From Flavobacteriaceae bacterium (GTDB lineage: Bacteria > Bacteroidota > Bacteroidia > Flavobacteriales > Flavobacteriaceae): 64,000 nt of DNA. Under the pieces are notes generated by a model, which saw only the letters and a program-made list of their open reading frames with translations, was not told the DNA's origin and made no database searches. The stretch covers positions 320,429 through 384,428 of the forward strand of contig JANQNQ010000009.1 in NCBI GenBank assembly GCA_028279515.1, written 5' to 3'. Below are positions 25,635 through 36,374 of the stretch, one piece after another; within the stretch, counting starts at the first letter, position 1, and every line of letters starts with the position of its first letter. Both the position numbers and the translations under genes were made by a program.

Positions 25635-28600
25635 ATGAATACAAAAAAAAGTAAGTTCTTAGGAATACCGTTGCTGTTCTTATCGGCAATCTTTTCCTTG
25701 CAAGCGCAGATCGATGTTACCGGAACGGTAAGCGATGCTGGATCACCACTACCAGGTGTTAATGTGGTAGTCAAAGGAACGTCAAGTGGTGTGCAAACCG
25801 ATTTTGATGGAAACTATGCACTCAGCAATGTCGATGAAAACGCGACATTGGTTTTTAGTTACGTAGGATACGTAACGCAGGAAATTGCCGTAGGCGGCCG
25901 AAATGTTATCAACGTTGAGTTGGTTGAAGACCTTCAGTCACTGGACGAAGTGATCGTTTTGGGGTACGGACAAAGCCAAAACAAAAAGAAAGTATCTACC
26001 GCAGTAGCGACCTTATCGGCCGATAGAATTGCAGAAATACCAGTATCGCGCGCTGAAGCTGCACTACAAGGTACGGTGCCAGGGACAGTAATTACTCAGA
26101 CCTCTGGATCGCCAGGTGCGCCACTCACAGTAAGACTTCGTGGAGTGAGTACGATCAACAATTCAAACCCGATCTATATTGTTGATGGGATGCAAATGCC
26201 AGATATCCAACATTTGAGTCCTTCAGATATTCAAAGCTTTACAACCTTGAAGGATGCTGCCGCTGCTGCGATCTACGGAGCACGTGGTGGTAATGGGGTG
26301 ATCTTGGTAGAGACCAAAAAAGGAAATCGCAACTCTGGATTGCGCGTAGACATAGATGGCTTTGTAGGGTTTCAATCTTTGGCCAATAAGCCTGAAAATA
26401 TCATGAATCGTGACCAATACGTTCGTTACTACAATGAATTTGCAAATGCATCAAATGGTGCCTTCAACCCGATTTCAGATGCTGATAGAAACTTGTTAGA
26501 AGATACAGATTGGTACGACGCTGTGTTCGATTCAGGAGTACTCATGACCAATACGCACTTAGCAGTGTCCAATGGCGAAGAAAAGTACTCGTATTACATT
26601 GGCGGGGCCATCAATGATGTTGATGGACTTGTAGGCGGTAAAGACGGAAAATCTAATTACAACCGTAAAAATATCAAGGCCAATTTTGAGGCTGACCTGC
26701 TTCCTAACTTGAACATTAGAGCGGAAGCAACTATTGCTGATGAGGTACGAAACCAATTGGCAGAAAACAATGCTGGAACTGGGAACGCTATCCTAAACTA
26801 TCTTCCTGCGCTTCCTGCCATTTACCCAACATTCGATACAACAAACAATGTTCCGTATGATATGGGACAGTTTGGTACAGGCATTGTCAACGGAGTAACC
26901 TTGCCTTTTTCTGGTGTTGGAGCTATTACAAATCCATTCGTTGCATTGACCAACAACGATGACGAAACGCAATCAGATGTGAAAACCTTTAACATCGGAG
27001 CTACTTGGGAACCTATTGAAAACCTGAAGATTTCATCTTCTTTTTCATCATACAGAGATATTTCACAACGAAGAACATTTATCAAATCGTATGACTATAG
27101 AGATGTAGGACACAATTTCTTCAACCTGCTCGGTCAATATTCAGAAACAGACTTTGATAATAAATGGACACAATGGGATGGTACAGCAAGCTATGATTTC
27201 ACGCAATTGGGTGAGGGGCATTCATTGAATGCTATTGTTGGATTTTCTGTATACGATCAGTTTTCAAGTGTCACAGGACTTTCTGGAGCCGGATTCTCGG
27301 TCAATGACTTTGATGATGCCAATTTTGCACTGATCAATGACCCGTCATCCATCACCAATTTCACCCCTTTTGAAGCGAATACAGGGCTCTTGTCATACTT
27401 TGCAAGACTAACCTATGATTATAACGAAAAATATTTGTTCTCAGCTTCGATCAGAAGGGACGAATCCTCCAACTTTGGGCCAGAAAACAGAGAAGGATAT
27501 TTTCCTTCGTTCTCTGCTGGTTGGGTGATGTCTGAAGAGGATTTCCTTGCCGATGTAGACTTTATCAACTTGTTAAAAGTAAGAGCTAGCTGGGGAATAA
27601 ATGGAATTGATAACGTTCCTTCTGATCAATTTAGAAACATCCTAATTGGTAATGTAGGGCCCATTTTCAATGAGTCAAACACACCTGGTTTCGCGTCAAA
27701 CTTTTTACCGAACCGTGGTATCAAATGGGAAGAGGTCAATCAGACCAATATTGGGGTTGATATCAATGCTTTCAACAACTCGTTAGGAGTAACGTTTGAC
27801 TATTATATCAAGAAGACTTCAGACATGCTGTTGCAAGGAAACCTTCCGTTGTACACAGGAAGTCAAGCACCTTTTGACAACATTGGAGATGTAGAGAACA
27901 AAGGATTCGAAGCACTAATCTCCTATAGAAAAAGCTATGATAATGGGTTCTCATGGAATGCCGGATTCAACTTTGCTGTAAACGACAATGAGATTACAAA
28001 CCTAAACGGTAGAGCCATTCCTGGAGGCAACATTGGATTCATCTTTAATGGCCCCATCACTTTATCTGCGGAAGGGAATTCGATTGCAAGTTTCTACGGA
28101 CTTAAAGTTCAGGACATCGATGCCAACGGAGCCTTCATTTTTGAAGACCTCAATGGCGACAATGTGATCAATGCTGATGACCGTACGTTTATCGGAAACC
28201 CATTCCCTGATTTCACCTACGGATTCAACTTCGGAGCCTCATACAAAGGCTTCGACCTTGGCGGAAGGTTCTACGGATCTCAAGGAAATGACATCTACGA
28301 TGCGACCACGCGATTGGATGCTCCTTTTGCCAACAGACCCACTTCTTATTTGAATGACGGAGCCCCGGCTAACTTGTTGTCGGGTGCAACAGGATCAGAT
28401 CAAACCTTGGTGTCTGATTTCTACGTAAAAGATGGTTCTTTCCTCAAATTGAAAGAATTGACATTAGGATATTCACTTCCACAAAGCGTAACCGAAAAGC
28501 TATCATTGAGCAAGGCCAGATTTTATGTGACAGGACAAAACCTGTTTGTGATTACGGATTATGAGGGTGTTGATCCTGAAATTGGAGAGGCCTTTTCAGG

Positions 28601-28682
28601 GACCTTCCTTGACATAGGTATCGATCGTGGATTCAATCCGCAACCAAGAGCATATCTCTTTGGATTTCAGGTACAATTTTAA
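25635..28682 (+). CDS. susC: SusC/RagA-type TonB-dependent outer-membrane transporter
   Basis: A signal peptide (ending SLQAQ) is followed by a carboxypeptidase-regulatory-like domain (about 25-110, VTGTVSDAGSPLPGVNVVVK). Next comes the plug (VPGTVITQTSGSPGAPLTVR and IYIVDGMQMPDIQ), then a 22-strand barrel ending FGFQVQF. The length of 1015 residues is normal for the family. With SusD it forms a TonB-driven pedal-bin importer for oligosaccharides. The genes downstream point to xylo-oligosaccharides. It is the first gene after the LacI-type operator. Confidence 0.96.
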   Translation: MNTKKSKFLGIPLLFLSAIFSLQAQIDVTGTVSDAGSPLPGVNVVVKGTSSGVQTDFDGNYALSNVDENATLVFSYVGYVTQEIAVGGRNVINVELVEDLQSLDEVIVLGYGQSQNKKKVSTAVATLSADRIAEIPVSRAEAALQGTVPGTVITQTSGSPGAPLTVRLRGVSTINNSNPIYIVDGMQMPDIQHLSPSDIQSFTTLKDAAAAAIYGARGGNGVILVETKKGNRNSGLRVDIDGFVGFQSLANKPENIMNRDQYVRYYNEFANASNGAFNPISDADRNLLEDTDWYDAVFDSGVLMTNTHLAVSNGEEKYSYYIGGAINDVDGLVGGKDGKSNYNRKNIKANFEADLLPNLNIRAEATIADEVRNQLAENNAGTGNAILNYLPALPAIYPTFDTTNNVPYDMGQFGTGIVNGVTLPFSGVGAITNPFVALTNNDDETQSDVKTFNIGATWEPIENLKISSSFSSYRDISQRRTFIKSYDYRDVGHNFFNLLGQYSETDFDNKWTQWDGTASYDFTQLGEGHSLNAIVGFSVYDQFSSVTGLSGAGFSVNDFDDANFALINDPSSITNFTPFEANTGLLSYFARLTYDYNEKYLFSASIRRDESSNFGPENREGYFPSFSAGWVMSEEDFLADVDFINLLKVRASWGINGIDNVPSDQFRNILIGNVGPIFNESNTPGFASNFLPNRGIKWEEVNQTNIGVDINAFNNSLGVTFDYYIKKTSDMLLQGNLPLYTGSQAPFDNIGDVENKGFEALISYRKSYDNGFSWNAGFNFAVNDNEITNLNGRAIPGGNIGFIFNGPITLSAEGNSIASFYGLKVQDIDANGAFIFEDLNGDNVINADDRTFIGNPFPDFTYGFNFGASYKGFDLGGRFYGSQGNDIYDATTRLDAPFANRPTSYLNDGAPANLLSGATGSDQTLVSDFYVKDGSFLKLKELTLGYSLPQSVTEKLSLSKARFYVTGQNLFVITDYEGVDPEIGEAFSGTFLDIGIDRGFNPQPRAYLFGFQVQF

Positions 28683-28705
28683 ACAGAAAGAAAAAAAAAA
28701 GAATC

Positions 28706-30268
28706 ATGAAAATATTCAAGAGCAACTTTAACATTTATATTGGCATTGCTGTGTTTTCCATGCTGATCGTGACCTCCTGCGATAAGGATGATCTGCTAGA
28801 TCCAGACCCAGTAACTTTCTTGACCACCGATGCCTTAGATACCGAAGCAGAGATGATCAATTTGGTCAACGGTGCATACGACCCATTGCAATGGCAAGTG
28901 ATCAACGGACCACAGACGCACCATTTTCCGGTGATGTTCCAAGATATCAGAGCCGACAACTGCATTTCGCAATGGGCAACCTTTTGGGCCGCCGGAATCG
29001 TATTCGACGACTTCACACAGATTGAGCCTTCTAACCCAAGTGTTCAGTCACTATGGACCAAGTGGTTTGCAGTTATTCAAAGAGCCAACACGGCTATCAA
29101 TTTTGTCGAAGGCTTTGAGTTTGATACACCCGGACTGCAGGATCGTCTGATCGCCGAAGCAAAATTCTTGAGAGGATTTGCCTATTTCGAACTCGTAAAA
29201 CACTTTGGTGGCGTTCCGCTAATAGTTGATTACATCGGAAGCACGAGTGATCAGATTATTTATCCAAGGTCTACAGTTGAAGAAGTATATGCTCAGATCG
29301 AATTAGACCTTTTAGATGCAGCAACGACACTACCACTCAAATCAGAATTTGGAGGCGCCAATTTGGGCAGGGCCAATTCTGGAGCTGCATATACCTTATT
29401 AGCTAAGGCGCACCTATATCAAGGAGAGTATGAACAGACAGTTACGTATACCGAAATGGTAGTGAATTCAGGTGAGTATAGCTTAGAGAATGAATACAGG
29501 ATGAATTTTGATCATACTGCCGAGCACGGTACTGAGTCTGTTTTCGAGATCGGATACGCAGACGGATTTTCAAACATTCAGTTCGAATCTCCAGCAGCTA
29601 CGACCAACCAAGGAAACGCCAACTACCAAATGTTCAACTTCATCTTTCAAAACACTGGAACTTTTGGAAACTCGGTACCACGCCAATCATTGATAGACCT
29701 CTATGAAGATGAAGATGTACGAAAAGATGCTACGTTTATCGTTCCAGATACGTTTCTTGATGATATCGAGATGACGGCTTGGGATGCAGGGGCACAGTTC
29801 TATCAGTTCTTCTGGACCAATCCCGATGCGCTAGAATCTATGGCGAGCATGCGAAAAGTGTACATTCCGTTTTCAACCGGATCTACTTTGTTAAACTTGG
29901 GTAGCTCACCGTTGAACGATAAAGTACTACGCTATTCAGATGTATTGCTGATGCATGCAGAAGCACGACTGTTTGCTGGAGGAACCTTGCCTGGACAGGC
30001 GTCACTTCAAGCAGTGATAGACAGGGCGTATGCTGGGTCAACAGCACCAACAGTGGCGTATACGTTAGAAAACGTTAAATTAGAGAGAAGAAAAGAACTA
30101 GCTACCGAGGGTTGGGATCGATTTACAGACCTAGTGAGATGGGGTGATGCAGCTGGAGCATTAGCGTTCAAGAATTTTCAGGCAGGAAGGGATGAGTTAT
30201 TGCCAATCCCACAATCTGAGATCGATATCGTAGGGTCTAGCAATCTTGCCCAAAACCCTGGATACTAA
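28706..30268 (+). CDS. susD: SusD/RagB-type surface glycan-binding lipoprotein
   Basis: The signal ends in MLIVTSCDKDD, a type II site with Cys25 followed by acidic residues typical of surface lipoproteins. SusD hallmarks follow: FLRGFAYFELVKHFGGVPLI, the TPR-like helices, and the C-terminal block (RRKELATEGWDRFTDLVRW). It caps the SusC barrel and delivers glycan. It lies 23 bases after susC and is followed by a terminator hairpin. Confidence 0.96.
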   Translation: MKIFKSNFNIYIGIAVFSMLIVTSCDKDDLLDPDPVTFLTTDALDTEAEMINLVNGAYDPLQWQVINGPQTHHFPVMFQDIRADNCISQWATFWAAGIVFDDFTQIEPSNPSVQSLWTKWFAVIQRANTAINFVEGFEFDTPGLQDRLIAEAKFLRGFAYFELVKHFGGVPLIVDYIGSTSDQIIYPRSTVEEVYAQIELDLLDAATTLPLKSEFGGANLGRANSGAAYTLLAKAHLYQGEYEQTVTYTEMVVNSGEYSLENEYRMNFDHTAEHGTESVFEIGYADGFSNIQFESPAATTNQGNANYQMFNFIFQNTGTFGNSVPRQSLIDLYEDEDVRKDATFIVPDTFLDDIEMTAWDAGAQFYQFFWTNPDALESMASMRKVYIPFSTGSTLLNLGSSPLNDKVLRYSDVLLMHAEARLFAGGTLPGQASLQAVIDRAYAGSTAPTVAYTLENVKLERRKELATEGWDRFTDLVRWGDAAGALAFKNFQAGRDELLPIPQSEIDIVGSSNLAQNPGY

Positions 30269-30308
30269 GAAGCGTACAGAAAAATATTGAATTATTTGAC
30301 TTAGTCTT

Positions 30309-30338
30309 GATTGAGCTGTTATAAAAGACAGCTCAATC
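30309..30338 (+). terminator. Hairpin terminator or attenuator between susD and xylB
   Basis: GATTGAGCTGT (30309-30319) pairs perfectly with ACAGCTCAATC (30328-30338), an 11-base stem with an eight-base loop, followed by TTTT. It sits 40 bases after the susD stop and 35 bases before xylB. It would lower or end read-through from susCD, so the xyl genes either have their own promoter or are expressed at a lower level. Confidence 0.82.
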
Positions 30339-30372
30339 TTTTAAATACAAATCAACCACTAAAAAATAACAC

Positions 30373-31857
30373 GTGTATTATTTAGGATACGATGTAGGAA
30401 GTTCTTCAGTAAAAGCTGCCATTATAGATGGCGCTTCAGGAAAGAAGCTTGCGGTGCTGCATGAGCCTTCCAACGAAATGGGAATACACGCACCACAAAA
30501 AGATTGGGCAGAGCAAGACCCCGATCTTTGGTACAAGCATTTGTGCACCGCGACGAAGCGTGTTGTAAAAGAAGCAGGGATTGACGTGGCGCTGATCAAG
30601 GGTATAGGGATTTCTTACCAAATGCACGGACTTGTGGTTGTAGATAAACACGGAAAACCACTTCGAAATGCCATTATATGGTGTGATAGTCGCGCAGTAG
30701 AAATAGGAAAAAAGGCGACAGCAGAACTGGGGAAAGAACGTTGCGATACACAATTGCTCAATGAACCCGGAAACTTCACCGCTTCCAAACTCAAATGGGT
30801 GCGTGATCAACAACCCGAACTCTATGAAAAGATCCATAAGTACATGCTTCCTGGCGATTACATCGCCTACAAGCTTACAGGAGATATTTGCACCACCAAA
30901 AATGGACTTTCCGAAGGAATTTTATGGGACTATAAAAAGGACCAGGTAGCCAATTGGCTTTTGGACTACTATGATCTTGATACAAGTTTGACACCTGAAA
31001 TAGTCGAGAATTTCTCTGATCAAGGTCTGCTTACCCAAAAGGCTGCTGAAGAAACAGGACTGCAAGCAGGGATTCCGATTCGATACAGGGCTGGCGATCA
31101 ACCCAACAATGCCTTGTCATTAGGTGTTTTTGAGCCTGGGGAAGTGGCCGCCACAGGAGGGACATCCGGCGTCATTTATGCGGTAACCGATTCGTTACAA
31201 TCAAATCAATCATCACGCATCAATCATTTCGCTCATGTCAATTACAGCAAAGAACACCCACGTATAGGAAAACTGATGTGTATTAACGGAGCAGGGATTC
31301 AATACCGATGGTTTCGAAATATTAACGGGGAAGACTCCTATGAAGCGATGAACCGAAAAGCATCAAAAGTAGATATCGGCTCAGATGGAATCGTTGTTAT
31401 TCCCTTTGGAAATGGCGCAGAGCGTATTTTGAACAATACAAATACAGGAACGCAAATCTGCAACATCAACCTGAATAAGCATGGCCAAGGACACTTATAC
31501 AGGGCGGCCCTTGAAGGCATCGCCTTCTCCTTTGTCTACGGAATGGAGTTACTACAGAAAGATACCATTGATGTTTCATTTGTTAGAGCAGGAAGCGATA
31601 ACCTATTTCGCTCCGAGATCTTTTCAAATACGGTGGCAACACTGATAGGTCATGAAATCGAAATTTACAATACAACTGGAGCTATTGGCGCTGCCAGAGC
31701 AGCCAGTATGCATTCATCAGACCTTTCGACCTTGGGCGAAGGCATTGCACAGAACGATCATGTGATGAATTATGTCCCTCTTAAAAGCAACGAAGCGTAC
31801 TTGGAAGCATACGAAAACTGGAAAAAACAACTGAATACAATTTTAAAATATACTTGA
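30373..31857 (+). CDS. xylB: Xylulokinase
   Basis: The start codon is GTG. The FGGY-kinase fold is clear: [12 protein letters not shown] at the N-terminus, the QMHG and WCDSRA blocks, [12 protein letters not shown] with the catalytic Asp242, and [10 protein letters not shown] in the nucleotide-binding half. It phosphorylates D-xylulose to xylulose 5-phosphate for the pentose phosphate pathway. Xylose isomerase follows four bases later, which supports xylulose rather than another pentulose as substrate. Confidence 0.95.
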   Translation: MYYLGYDVGSSSVKAAIIDGASGKKLAVLHEPSNEMGIHAPQKDWAEQDPDLWYKHLCTATKRVVKEAGIDVALIKGIGISYQMHGLVVVDKHGKPLRNAIIWCDSRAVEIGKKATAELGKERCDTQLLNEPGNFTASKLKWVRDQQPELYEKIHKYMLPGDYIAYKLTGDICTTKNGLSEGILWDYKKDQVANWLLDYYDLDTSLTPEIVENFSDQGLLTQKAAEETGLQAGIPIRYRAGDQPNNALSLGVFEPGEVAATGGTSGVIYAVTDSLQSNQSSRINHFAHVNYSKEHPRIGKLMCINGAGIQYRWFRNINGEDSYEAMNRKASKVDIGSDGIVVIPFGNGAERILNNTNTGTQICNINLNKHGQGHLYRAALEGIAFSFVYGMELLQKDTIDVSFVRAGSDNLFRSEIFSNTVATLIGHEIEIYNTTGAIGAARAASMHSSDLSTLGEGIAQNDHVMNYVPLKSNEAYLEAYENWKKQLNTILKYT

Positions 31858-31861
31858 GATA

Positions 31862-33187
31862 ATGATTTTACTCGGTAACAAAGAATACTACAAAGGAATT
31901 GGAGCCATTCCATATGAAGGCAAAGATTCTGACAACCCGCTGGCGTTTAAATATTACAATCCAGACCAAGTGGTCGCAGGAAAGACCATGCGCGACCATT
32001 TTAAGTTCGCGATTGCCTATTGGCATACCTTCTGCGGAGTGGGCGGGGATCCCTTCGGTTCTGGAACACAACAATTCGAATGGGACAAACATAGCGACCC
32101 GATACAGGCGGCAAAGGCAAAGGCAGATGCGGCGTTTGAGTTCATCACCAAAATGGGGTTTGACTACTTCTGTTTTCACGACTTTGACCTCATTGATGAA
32201 GCTCCGACACTACTTGAGTCAGAGAAAAGATTACATACCATTGTCGATTATCTTAAGGAAAAGACCGAACGCTCTGGTGTGAAATTGCTTTGGGGAACAG
32301 CAAATTGTTTTTCGAATCCCCGTTACATGAATGGAGCGGCCACAAATCCTGATTTCAATGTAGTGGCTAGAGCTGGCGGACAAGTAAAAATGGCGCTCGA
32401 TGCGACGATTGCCCTCTCAGGAGAAAATTATGTCTTTTGGGGAGGTCGCGAAGGGTATATGTCACTTCTCAATACTGATATGAAGCGCGAACTCGATCAC
32501 ATGGCACAGTTTTTAACCATGGCCAGGGATTATGGGCGTTCGCAAGGTTTTAAAGGAAACTTCTTGATAGAACCTAAACCGATGGAACCCACCAAACATC
32601 AGTACGATTTTGACACGGCCACAGCCATTGGATTTTTAAAGGAATATGGATTGGATAAAGACTTTAAGATCAATATTGAGGTAAATCATGCGACCTTAGC
32701 ACAACATACATTTCAACATGAATTAGAAGTGGCAGCCGCAGCAGGAATGCTGGGCAGCATCGATGCCAACCGCGGTGATTACCAAAACGGATGGGACACG
32801 GATCAATTTCCTAACAACATTCAAGAGGTGACCGAGGCCATGCTCGTTTTCTTAAAGGCTGGCGGACTCCAAGGTGGTGGTGTCAACTTTGATGCAAAGA
32901 TTCGAAGAAATTCTACTGACCTTGAAGACGTGTTCTTGGCACATATCGGAGGCGCAGACACTTTTGCACGTGCTTTATTGACTGCGGAAAAGATCATTGT
33001 TTCTTCACCATATGAGAAACTTCGTAACGAGCGCTATAGCTCATTTGATTCAGGAAAGGGAAAAGATTTTGAAGCAGGAAAACTATCACTTACAGATCTT
33101 TATCAGGTAGCTCAAGACCAAGGAGTCTTGACTCCGCAAAGCGGAAAGCAGGAGTTGTTCGAAAATATCATCAATCAATACGTCTAG
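31862..33187 (+). CDS. xylA: Xylose isomerase
   Basis: The 441-residue chain is the longer (class II) type. His106 and Asp109 (CFHDFDL) form the proton-shuttling pair. Metal ligands and active-site residues lie in [16 protein letters not shown] (Glu237, Lys239), [16 protein letters not shown] and [24 protein letters not shown] is also present. It converts D-xylose to D-xylulose, feeding the preceding kinase. Confidence 0.97.
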   Translation: MILLGNKEYYKGIGAIPYEGKDSDNPLAFKYYNPDQVVAGKTMRDHFKFAIAYWHTFCGVGGDPFGSGTQQFEWDKHSDPIQAAKAKADAAFEFITKMGFDYFCFHDFDLIDEAPTLLESEKRLHTIVDYLKEKTERSGVKLLWGTANCFSNPRYMNGAATNPDFNVVARAGGQVKMALDATIALSGENYVFWGGREGYMSLLNTDMKRELDHMAQFLTMARDYGRSQGFKGNFLIEPKPMEPTKHQYDFDTATAIGFLKEYGLDKDFKINIEVNHATLAQHTFQHELEVAAAAGMLGSIDANRGDYQNGWDTDQFPNNIQEVTEAMLVFLKAGGLQGGGVNFDAKIRRNSTDLEDVFLAHIGGADTFARALLTAEKIIVSSPYEKLRNERYSSFDSGKGKDFEAGKLSLTDLYQVAQDQGVLTPQSGKQELFENIINQYV

Positions 33188-33193
33188 ACCTTC

Positions 33194-34810
33194 ATGGATT
33201 CGATATTAGAACGTGCAGATTGGTGGGTGCTTGGAGCCTATTTTGTAGCCTTGATGGCCGTGGCTGTATGGGTAGTGCTTCAAAAGAACAAAAATACCGA
33301 AGATTACTTCCTAGCAGGAAGAAATGTTGGGTGGTTTGTTATTGGCGCTTCCATTTTTGCTTCCAATATCGGATCGGAGCATGTCGTTGGATTGGCCGGA
33401 ACTGGTGCCGAATCTGGCATGCCCATGGCACACTATGAGCTCCATGCATGGATCGTTCTTGTGCTCGGATGGTTGTTTCTTCCTTTTTACTTTAGGAGCA
33501 AGGCATTCACGATGCCCGAATTTCTAGAAAAGAGATTCGACGCAAGATCTCGTTGGTTCCTTTCAATTTTTTCATTGGTAGGCTATGTGGTAACCAAAGT
33601 CTCGGTTACTATTTATGCAGGAGGAATTGTGGTTTCAGAACTCCTCGGAATCCCGTTTTGGTACGGAGCCATTGGAGTGGTTGTTTTTACCGGAATCTAC
33701 ACGGTTATTGGTGGAATGAAAGCGGTGATCTACACCGAAACACTTCAAACCATTGTACTCATTGCAGGCTCCATTATCATCACATATCTGGGCCTTCAAG
33801 AAGTAGGAGGTTGGGAAAACCTAAAAGAAATTGCAGGGAGCAATCATTTTAATATGTGGAGACCCATCTCTGATCCAGACTTTCCATGGACAGGAATGGT
33901 CATTGGTGGTACCATTGTCGGAATTTGGTATTGGTGTACTGATCAATACATCGTACAACGTACGCTGGCGGCCAACAACATTAAAATTGGTCGTCGCGGA
34001 GCCATTTTTGGAGCGTATTTGAAGCTGCTTCCGATCTTTATTTTTTTGATTCCCGGAATCATTGCATTTGCCCTGGCAAAGCAAGGAATTTTATCGTATG
34101 AAAAAAGTGATCAAGTATTTCCGGTGCTTGTCAAGACCTTGTTGCCCGTTGGGTTAAAGGGATTGGTAGCAGGAGGTCTAATGGCAGCTCTAATGAGCTC
34201 TTTGGCCTCGGTATTTAATTCGTGCTCAACGATTTTTACCATTGACGTTTACAAAAAGTTGCGACCTAAGACCGAAGAGAAAAAACTGCTGATGATTGGA
34301 AAAGTAGCCACGACCATAGTGGTGGTACTCGGCATCATTTGGATTCCGATCATGGAAAAGATTGGCGGGGGAACACTTTATAAGTACTTGCAGAGCGTAC
34401 AGTCCTACATAGCGCCACCCATAACGGCAGTATTCCTTTTAGGAATTCTGTGGAAGCGTGTAAATGCAACCGCAGCAATTTTTACGTTGTGTTCTGGATT
34501 GATTGTGGCTGCGGCACGATTGGTAGCCGAAATTTACCAAACCCAATTGTCTGGGATCATGCTCGAATTTGCAACCATCAATTTTGCACACATGGCGATT
34601 TTTATGTTTGCGATCTCGGTTTTGATCTGTGTGAGTGTAACTACGTTGACCAATGCTCCAGACTACGCTCGAATTTCTGGTTTGGCCTTTGGCACCTTGT
34701 CAAAAGAGCATATAGATGAGCATAAGAAGAGCATATCCAAAATTGATGTGGCGGTTTCCTTGGTATTGATCATAGTAGTATTCAGTATTCTGTCGTACTT
34801 TACGGGGTAA
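33194..34810 (+). CDS. Sodium/sugar symporter of the SSS (SGLT) family
   Basis: About fourteen hydrophobic segments are present. The N-terminal block NVGWFVIGASIFASNIGSEH, GLAGTGAESG and the central TIVGIWYWCTDQYIVQRTLA are characteristic of bacterial sodium/glucose- or galactose-type transporters (vSGLT-like). Placed between xylose isomerase and an MFS porter, it probably imports xylose using sodium, a common arrangement in marine bacteria. Confidence 0.92.
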   Translation: MDSILERADWWVLGAYFVALMAVAVWVVLQKNKNTEDYFLAGRNVGWFVIGASIFASNIGSEHVVGLAGTGAESGMPMAHYELHAWIVLVLGWLFLPFYFRSKAFTMPEFLEKRFDARSRWFLSIFSLVGYVVTKVSVTIYAGGIVVSELLGIPFWYGAIGVVVFTGIYTVIGGMKAVIYTETLQTIVLIAGSIIITYLGLQEVGGWENLKEIAGSNHFNMWRPISDPDFPWTGMVIGGTIVGIWYWCTDQYIVQRTLAANNIKIGRRGAIFGAYLKLLPIFIFLIPGIIAFALAKQGILSYEKSDQVFPVLVKTLLPVGLKGLVAGGLMAALMSSLASVFNSCSTIFTIDVYKKLRPKTEEKKLLMIGKVATTIVVVLGIIWIPIMEKIGGGTLYKYLQSVQSYIAPPITAVFLLGILWKRVNATAAIFTLCSGLIVAAARLVAEIYQTQLSGIMLEFATINFAHMAIFMFAISVLICVSVTTLTNAPDYARISGLAFGTLSKEHIDEHKKSISKIDVAVSLVLIIVVFSILSYFTG

Positions 34811-34826
34811 ACCTAAAAAATAGTAT

Positions 34827-36374
34827 ATGGCTGGTATTTCGAAAAAAACCTTATTTGTTGCGTTTGTTGTATCCCTAGGAGGGTTTCTCTTCGGGTTTGA
34901 TGCAGGAATCATTTCTGGAGTTGTGTCCTATGCGGGCCCTCAATTTGACCTCAGTGATGCTCAAACGGGTTGGGTAGTTAGTTCGCCCTCTTTTGCGGCG
35001 ATGATTGCCATGTTATTTTCAGGGAGACTAAGCGATCAGATAGGACGTAAGAAGATCTTGATCGTCGTGGCCTTTTTATATTCACTATCAGCACTACTAT
35101 CTGCCTATGCGTCCTCTTACGAGATGCTTTACATCGCGAGAATGATAGGAGGATTGGCCTTTGGTGCTGCTTTGATCTTGGCGCCAACCTATATCGCAGA
35201 GATCTCTAGTGCCAAGAACAGAGGAACATTGGTATCGGTGCAACAGCTAAATATAGTTTTAGGATTCTTCGCGGCCTTTTTATGCAATGACTACTTAAAT
35301 AGATTATATAGTTCGGGAGAAAGCTTTTTAACCGACGAGACCGTTTGGAGATGGATGTTGGGATTAGAGTTGGCACCAGCCTTACTATACTTTTTATTAC
35401 TGTTTTTTGTACCACGAAGTCCGCGATGGCTTATCATTAAAGACAAGCTTCAGGAGGCTAAAAAGGTCCTAAAACTGCTTCATGGCGAGAAAAAAGCGCA
35501 AGAAGAAATGGCCTTGATAGGTGAAAATATAGCAGGGCAAAGTGTCAAACCAAAAGTACCTATTTCAGAACTGTTTAAACCCGCCTTGCGATTCATCATC
35601 GTAGTAGGTTTGGTCATTGGCGTCTTGCAACAGATCACAGGAATCAATGCGATCTATTTTTACGCGACACAGATCTTTAAACAAACGGGTATAGGTACCG
35701 ATGCAGCCTTTACTTCAGGAATCTGGCTCAGTTTTACAACGGTCGTCTTTACCATTGTGGCCATGGTATTGATCGATAGAATGGGAAGGCGCCCATTGTT
35801 ACTCGTAGGAATAGCAGGTATCGCCCTGAGTTTACTCATATGCGCCTACGGATTTAGTCAAGCTACCTATAAGTTAGAAGCAACAAATGTGGCTTCACTT
35901 GAAAATGTAGATAGTGCCGCATTAACTCCTTTCGTCGGAAAAGAATTTGACAACGATGTCGATTTCAAAAATGCCATGAAAGAAGCGTTGGGCTCACAAG
36001 CCTTCGCAAAGAATGAAGGCGCCATTTTGGAAGCGGCCATTTCAATGAATGCCACTTTGGTATTGATTGGTATACTAGGCTTTATTGCTTGTTTTGCTTT
36101 TTCCCTCGGCCCGGTAATGTGGGTGATGCTGTCTGAACTATACCCCAATAAATATAGAGGTTTGGCCATTGGTGTAATTGGATTTGTAAACTCCTTTGCA
36201 AGTTGGCTGGTGCAACAAGTTTTCCCTTGGGAATTGTCAAACCTTGGCAATGCGATGAGCTTTCTCATTTTTGGCATGATTGCCGTTGTCGGATTCTTTG
36301 TCTTGTTGAGAATCCTTCCTGAAACCAAAGGGAAAACCCTTGAAGAAATAGAAAAAGAATTTGTAAAAGCATGA
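34827..36374 (+). CDS. MFS sugar porter (XylE-like)
   Basis: Twelve membrane segments are predicted, with the sugar-porter signatures FGFDAGIISG, GRLSDQIGRKK, PTYIAEISSAKNRG, QQITGINAIYFYAT, DRMGRRPLL and PETKGKTLEE. It would import xylose or a related hexose by proton symport. Compared with E. coli XylE, an extra loop of about 60 residues (about 345-405, between helices 9 and 10) is present. Its stop overlaps the GH43 start by four bases. Confidence 0.93.
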   Translation: MAGISKKTLFVAFVVSLGGFLFGFDAGIISGVVSYAGPQFDLSDAQTGWVVSSPSFAAMIAMLFSGRLSDQIGRKKILIVVAFLYSLSALLSAYASSYEMLYIARMIGGLAFGAALILAPTYIAEISSAKNRGTLVSVQQLNIVLGFFAAFLCNDYLNRLYSSGESFLTDETVWRWMLGLELAPALLYFLLLFFVPRSPRWLIIKDKLQEAKKVLKLLHGEKKAQEEMALIGENIAGQSVKPKVPISELFKPALRFIIVVGLVIGVLQQITGINAIYFYATQIFKQTGIGTDAAFTSGIWLSFTTVVFTIVAMVLIDRMGRRPLLLVGIAGIALSLLICAYGFSQATYKLEATNVASLENVDSAALTPFVGKEFDNDVDFKNAMKEALGSQAFAKNEGAILEAAISMNATLVLIGILGFIACFAFSLGPVMWVMLSELYPNKYRGLAIGVIGFVNSFASWLVQQVFPWELSNLGNAMSFLIFGMIAVVGFFVLLRILPETKGKTLEEIEKEFVKA

